Shown here: piece by piece, positions 60,212 through 64,000 of the stretch
How the letters are laid out: every line of letters starts with the position of its first letter
Numbering within the stretch: the first letter of the stretch is position 1
From: Halomonas faecis
Lineage (GTDB): Bacteria > Pseudomonadota > Gammaproteobacteria > Pseudomonadales > Halomonadaceae
Length of the DNA stretch: 64,000 bases
Assembly: GCF_010993975.1 (NCBI RefSeq)
Contig: NZ_JAACZO010000022.1
Span: 62,001-126,000, forward strand
Reading direction: 5' to 3'
Made by a program: the position numbers and the translations under genes
Notes under the pieces: generated by a model
The model's input: the letters and a program-made list of their open reading frames with translations, nothing else
Databases searched by the model: none
Told to the model about the DNA's origin: nothing

Positions 60212-62860
60212 TCAACCGGTATTGCGCAGACCCGCAGCGATCCCTGCCATGGTCACCATCAAGGCACGCGTGAGCTCGCCACTGATCGCGCCATCGGCAT
60301 CGCGGTTACGTTGCAACAGTTCAGCCTGCAGGCCGTGCAACGGATCGATGTAGGGGTTGCGCACCTCGATGGCCTGACGAATCAGCGGGGTCTGCTCGAG
60401 CAGCACTTCCTGGTCGAGAATGTCCAGCACCACCCCCTCCAGACGCGTGAATCGCTCGCGCAGCGCCTCTCCCAGCGCCTTCAGGGCCGGCTCGTCGACC
60501 AGACGCCGCTCGTAATAGGCGGCGATGCTCACGTCGGCCTTGGCCAGCAGCATCTCGAGCATGTCCAGATAGGTGCCGAAGAAAGGCCAGCGGTCGCGCA
60601 TCTCGCGCAGCACCTCGAGCCCACCTTCTTCGGCGACGCGTGTGGTGAATGCCTCGCCGCTACCCAGCCAGGCCGGTAGCATCAGGCGAATCTGCGTCCA
60701 GGCAAAGATCCAGGGAATGGCACGCAGCGTTTCCACGCCGCCGTCCTGGCGCCGTTTGGTGGGCCGCGACCCCAGCGGCAGCCGCCCCAGTGCCCCTTCC
60801 GGCGTAACGGCGCGGAAATAGGGCACGAAGTCCGGATCCTCGCGCACCACGCCCACGTAGGCGCGATGGGCGATCTCGGCCAGGCGATCCATCTCCTCAC
60901 GCCAGTGCGGTTCGGGGGCCGGCGGCGGCAAGAGCGTCGCCTCCAGCACCGCACAGGCATAGATCTCCATGGAGCGCAGAGCGATGTCGGGCTGGCCGAA
61001 TTTGAAGCGGATCATCTCGCCCTGCTCGGTGACCCGCAGGCTGCCATTCACCGAGCCCGGCGGCTGGGAGAGAATCGCCGCATGGGCCGGGCCACCGCCA
61101 CGGCCCACGGCTCCGCCGCGGCCGTGGAACAGCGTCAGCCCCACCCCGTGCTGGTGGCATACGTCGACCAGCCGTTCCTGGGCGCGATATTGTGCCCAGG
61201 CGGCAGCCAGTTGGCCGGCATCCTTGGCCGAATCCGAGTAGCCGATCATCACCTCCTGGCGATCGCCGGCCAGGGTTCGATAGCCGGGCAGCGCCAGCAG
61301 GCGGTCAATGACGTCGGCGGCTCGGTTGAGATCGTCGAGGGTTTCGAAGAGCGGCGCGATGGGCAACGTCGCCCCGCCACCCACTTCCTTCATCAGCAGC
61401 GCCACGGCGAGCACGTCCGAGGGCTGGGCGGCCATGGAGATCACATAGGTGCCCAGCGCCTCGCGGTGCTCACCGGCGATGACACGGAAAGTGTCGAGCA
61501 CCTCGCGCGTTTCCGCCGAGCATTCCCAGCGCCGCGGAATCAGTGGGCGGCGCGACTCCAACTCGGCGAGCAGGAAAGCCTGACGCTGCTCCTCGCTCCA
61601 GTCGCAGTAGCGCCCGAGATCCAGGGCATCGGTGAGCTCGTCCATCACCTGGGCATGACGACTCGCTTCCTGACGAATATCGAGCTTGGTCAGGCTCACT
61701 CCGAATACCGCCACGCGACGCAGGGTGTCGAGCAGCACGCCGTTGGCGATGGTATCCAGACCCACGTCGCACAGCGACCGGTAGCAGGCCAGCAGTGGCG
61801 CATACAGTTGATCGCGGGTCTCGATGATCGGGCCACCTTCGAAGGTGTTGCCGTCGAGCTCGGCCTTGGCCCAGTCGCGGGTCGCCTCGACACGACTCAG
61901 CAAGCGCTTGAGCAGCTCGCGATAGGGCTCGGCAACGTCGCCCGCCTCTGCCTTGAGTGCACTGTTGGCCTTCCACATGGAGAGTTCGGCCTTGAGTTGC
62001 TCGAGGTCGCGCAGGTAGAGATCGGCCGCCATCCAGCGCCCCAGCAGCAGCACTTCCCGAGTGACCTTGGCGGTGACGTTGGGATTGCCGTCGCGATCGC
62101 CGCCCATCCAGGACGCGAAGACGATCGGCGAAGCATCCAGCGGCAGGCGTTCGCCGGCCATCTCCAGCAGCAGGTTGTCGAGATCGCGATGAAAGGCCGG
62201 CACCGCTTGCCACAGGGAGTTCTCGATCACCGCGAAGCCCCACTTGGCCTCGTCCACCGGCGTGGGACGCTCGTGGCGGATTTCGTCGGTGTGCCAGGCT
62301 TGGCTGATCAGCTCTTCGAGACGCCCGCGAGCACGGCTGGCGCGCTCCGGATAGTCGGCGGAGGACTCGATGATCGACAGGCACTCGTCGATGGCATCGT
62401 ATTTCTGAATCAGAGTGCGCCGGATGACCTCGGTGGGATGAGCGGTGAGCACCAGCTCGACGCGCATGGTGGCCAGCGTCTCCACCAGCTTGCGCGGAGG
62501 GTGACCTTCCCGGCGTACGCGCTCGAGCAGCTCGCCGAGTACCGGCTGGCTGCCGGGCCGGTAATCCTCTACGCGACGAAAGCGTGCCCGGTAGTGCTGC
62601 TCGGCGATATTGGCCAGGTTGAGAAACTGGTTGAAGGCACGGGTTACCGGCAACAGGTCGCGGTCGGGCAGCTTGCGCAGGTAGTCGATCAGCTCACGGC
62701 TACTCTGCGCATCGCTCTGACGGCCCTGCTTGGCCAGCCCACGAATGGTCTCGATACGGTCGACGAAGCCGGAACCCAGGTCGTCGGCAATGGTGCGCCC
62801 CAGGCTGTCGCCCAGGATGCGCACGTTGTCGCGCAGCGATTCGTGCAGATCGTCGCTCAT
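60212..62860 (-). CDS. ppc: Phosphoenolpyruvate carboxylase
   Basis: An 882-residue enzyme, almost the same length as E. coli Ppc (883), making oxaloacetate from PEP and bicarbonate. The catalytic histidine lies in LVLTAHPTEV, and FHGRGGAVGRGGGP (near residue 587) and GYSDSAKDAG mark the other active-site regions; the C-terminal QEVLLEQTPLIRQAIEVRNPYIDPLH completes it and it ends in RNTG. The ATG at 62860 lies in the overlap with the mazG stop; longer frame rejected. An anaplerotic, housekeeping gene. Confidence 0.97.
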   Translation of the reverse strand: MSDDLHESLRDNVRILGDSLGRTIADDLGSGFVDRIETIRGLAKQGRQSDAQSSRELIDYLRKLPDRDLLPVTRAFNQFLNLANIAEQHYRARFRRVEDYRPGSQPVLGELLERVRREGHPPRKLVETLATMRVELVLTAHPTEVIRRTLIQKYDAIDECLSIIESSADYPERASRARGRLEELISQAWHTDEIRHERPTPVDEAKWGFAVIENSLWQAVPAFHRDLDNLLLEMAGERLPLDASPIVFASWMGGDRDGNPNVTAKVTREVLLLGRWMAADLYLRDLEQLKAELSMWKANSALKAEAGDVAEPYRELLKRLLSRVEATRDWAKAELDGNTFEGGPIIETRDQLYAPLLACYRSLCDVGLDTIANGVLLDTLRRVAVFGVSLTKLDIRQEASRHAQVMDELTDALDLGRYCDWSEEQRQAFLLAELESRRPLIPRRWECSAETREVLDTFRVIAGEHREALGTYVISMAAQPSDVLAVALLMKEVGGGATLPIAPLFETLDDLNRAADVIDRLLALPGYRTLAGDRQEVMIGYSDSAKDAGQLAAAWAQYRAQERLVDVCHQHGVGLTLFHGRGGAVGRGGGPAHAAILSQPPGSVNGSLRVTEQGEMIRFKFGQPDIALRSMEIYACAVLEATLLPPPAPEPHWREEMDRLAEIAHRAYVGVVREDPDFVPYFRAVTPEGALGRLPLGSRPTKRRQDGGVETLRAIPWIFAWTQIRLMLPAWLGSGEAFTTRVAEEGGLEVLREMRDRWPFFGTYLDMLEMLLAKADVSIAAYYERRLVDEPALKALGEALRERFTRLEGVVLDILDQEVLLEQTPLIRQAIEVRNPYIDPLHGLQAELLQRNRDADGAISGELTRALMVTMAGIAAGLRNTG

Positions 62861-63753
62861 GGCCGTTCTCCTCGCGAGGGTGTCGCAGTCGGGGTGTCGT
62901 ATTGCTTGGCCTGCTGCCAATACCTTTCCATGGTGTCCAGGTCGACGTCCTGGAGTCGCACGCCGCATTCACCGAGAGCGGTCTCCACGTAGCGGAAGCG
63001 GCGCTCGAACTTGGCGTTGGTGGCACGCAAACGTTGTTCGGGGTCGGCCTCGAGAGATCGCGCCAGGTTGGTCACGGCAAACAGCAAGTCGCCCACCTCT
63101 TCGGCGGCGTGGTCGGCATCGCCATCGACGAGGGCCTCCTCCACCTCGTCCAGCTCCTCACGGATCTTGGCGATCACCCCGCGGGCATCGGGCCAGTCGA
63201 ACCCGACCCGGGCGGCGCGCTTGGAGAGCTTGGCGGCCCGCGACAGCGCCGGCAGGGTGGTCGGCACATCATCCAGCACCGACGCTGCGGGAACGTCATG
63301 CCGTGAACCATCGGCGGCATCGACGGTACGCTCGGCACGCTCGGCGGCCTTGAGCGCCTCCCAGTGCGAATGCACCTGACGGGTCTCGACCTGCTCGGCG
63401 CTCACGCCAGGCGGACGACGCGAGGCCAGGGTGCCGTCGGGAAAGACGTGGGGGTGGCGACGCAACATCTTGGCAGTCAGCGTGTGCACCACGTCATGGA
63501 AGTCGAAACGCTCCTCTTCGGCGGCGAACTGACTGTAGTAGACCACCTGGAAGAGCAGGTCGCCAAGCTCGCCGGGCAACTCGTCGAAGGCGCGCCGTTC
63601 GATGGCATCGGCCACCTCGTAGGCCTCTTCGAGGGTATGCGGCACGATGGAGTCCCAATCCTGAGCCAGATCCCAGGGGCACCCCTGCTCGGCGTCGCGC
63701 AGTACCGCCATCAGGCTCAGCAGGCTCTGCAGGTCGTGGCGCGTCTCGCTCAT
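62857..63753 (-). CDS. mazG: Nucleoside triphosphate pyrophosphohydrolase MazG
   Basis: A 298-residue enzyme with two MazG domains. The first carries CPWDLAQ, HTLEEAYEVADAI and GELGDLLFQVVYYSQ, and the second REELDEVEEAL with AEEVGDLLFAVTNLAR, so both magnesium-binding helices are intact. It hydrolyses NTPs and can lower ppGpp, and its gene overlaps relA by four bases, the classic relA-mazG arrangement. It is slightly longer than E. coli MazG (263), with extra residues in the linker (about 145-165). Confidence 0.95.
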   Translation of the reverse strand: MSETRHDLQSLLSLMAVLRDAEQGCPWDLAQDWDSIVPHTLEEAYEVADAIERRAFDELPGELGDLLFQVVYYSQFAAEEERFDFHDVVHTLTAKMLRRHPHVFPDGTLASRRPPGVSAEQVETRQVHSHWEALKAAERAERTVDAADGSRHDVPAASVLDDVPTTLPALSRAAKLSKRAARVGFDWPDARGVIAKIREELDEVEEALVDGDADHAAEEVGDLLFAVTNLARSLEADPEQRLRATNAKFERRFRYVETALGECGVRLQDVDLDTMERYWQQAKQYDTPTATPSRGERP

Positions 63754-64000
63754 GCCTTCTTCCTTTTGCGCTTACCGCCCTTGGCGCCACTTCTCAGGCG
63801 CTTGACGTCGATGACATTGGGTAACTGCTGGATGCGCGAGAACAGACGACCAAGGGTTTCCAGGCCGTCGACCTCCACGGTGATGCGCATCCTGGCAATG
63901 CCGTCGCGGGTATCGGTGAGCGTATTCACCGACAGGACGTTGACCCGATCGTGGCTGAGCACGCCGGTAACGTCGCGCAACAGGCCGGAGCGATCCCAAG
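63750..64000 (-). CDS. relA: GTP pyrophosphokinase RelA, C-terminal end (partial)
   Basis: Only the last 83 codons are inside the window; the frame is open to its right edge. They encode the end of the ACT domain (DRSGLLRDVTGVLSHDRVNVLSVNT) that lets RelA sense the ribosome state, followed by a very basic tail (GAKGGKRKRKKA). The stop overlaps the start of mazG by four bases. No catalytic part can be seen. Confidence 0.9.
   Translation of the reverse strand, partial: WDRSGLLRDVTGVLSHDRVNVLSVNTLTDTRDGIARMRITVEVDGLETLGRLFSRIQQLPNVIDVKRLRSGAKGGKRKRKKA

Noticed and set aside
1..64000. tRNA, rRNA, tmRNA or CRISPR loci
   Set aside because: None recognised by eye on either strand; a covariance-model search would be needed to exclude small RNAs fully.

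Overview
The window looks like a chromosomal segment of a high-GC, aerobic, salt-adapted gammaproteobacterium. Gene content and protein style (Ppc, MazG-RelA, ProRS, RfaH, AmpG, SlyD, a BCCT carrier, many c-di-GMP proteins) fit the Halomonas/Halomonadaceae group. That placement is inference; no rRNA or other marker gene is present.

Layout. 1-6.2 kb: an ammonium-transporter/PAS/GGDEF/EAL fusion (5' end outside the window), a CLC chloride transporter without the usual gating glutamate, and an orphan polyamine-type binding protein. 6.3-13.8 kb: a GFA-like protein and a tightly overlapping five-gene peptide-type ABC importer operon on the minus strand with an oversized binding protein and an oversized permease. 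13.9-18.9 kb: a methyltransferase/DUF523-DUF1722 pair, a glutathione transferase, a DUF6494 protein and an ABC-2 export pair. 18.9-24.4 kb: a secreted VWA protein with five 88-residue repeats, a diguanylate cyclase and an MsbA-like ABC exporter. 24.4-25.0 kb is a 566-base non-coding stretch rich in hairpins, with a minus-strand terminator and a possible small RNA.

25-39 kb is the most remarkable part: two divergent operons that together form a corrinoid-dependent demethylation and C1-oxidation module. Minus strand: purU, folD, an MttB-family methyltransferase without pyrrolysine, and a BCCT betaine carrier. Plus strand: corrinoid protein, DUF1638, 'virulence factor' family protein, MetV-like Cys-rich protein, MetF, methyl-THF/corrinoid methyltransferase, a 2Fe-2S ASKHA corrinoid reactivase, then a HyuA-like ATPase. 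The inferred route is: import a methylated amine (betaine-like), move its methyl to the corrinoid protein, then to THF, then oxidise through methylene- and formyl-THF to formate. The corrinoid protein has a strongly acidic N-terminal tail, while the three enzymes that must dock on it carry arginine-rich tails, which suggests electrostatic assembly.

39-46 kb: a scar made of two unrelated transposase fragments, a beta-hydroxyacid dehydrogenase, a cupin, an AbiE-type toxin-antitoxin pair, a MoxR/VWA pair, and a SatD/DUF3307 pair preceded by two palindromic operators. 46-64 kb is mostly housekeeping: proS, a lytic transglycosylase, a GGDEF protein with a small molybdopterin-fold partner, slyD-like, rfaH, ampG, a SEC-C/TPR protein, an ABC1 kinase, topB, panE-like, an outer-membrane barrel protein, ppc, mazG and the end of relA. 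Within this, at 50.4-50.7 kb, a 38-codon membrane-protein gene resembling the cbb3-oxidase subunit CcoM sits behind two FNR/Anr-like boxes placed at -41.5 and -91.5 relative to a plausible start site, and ends in a strong terminator.
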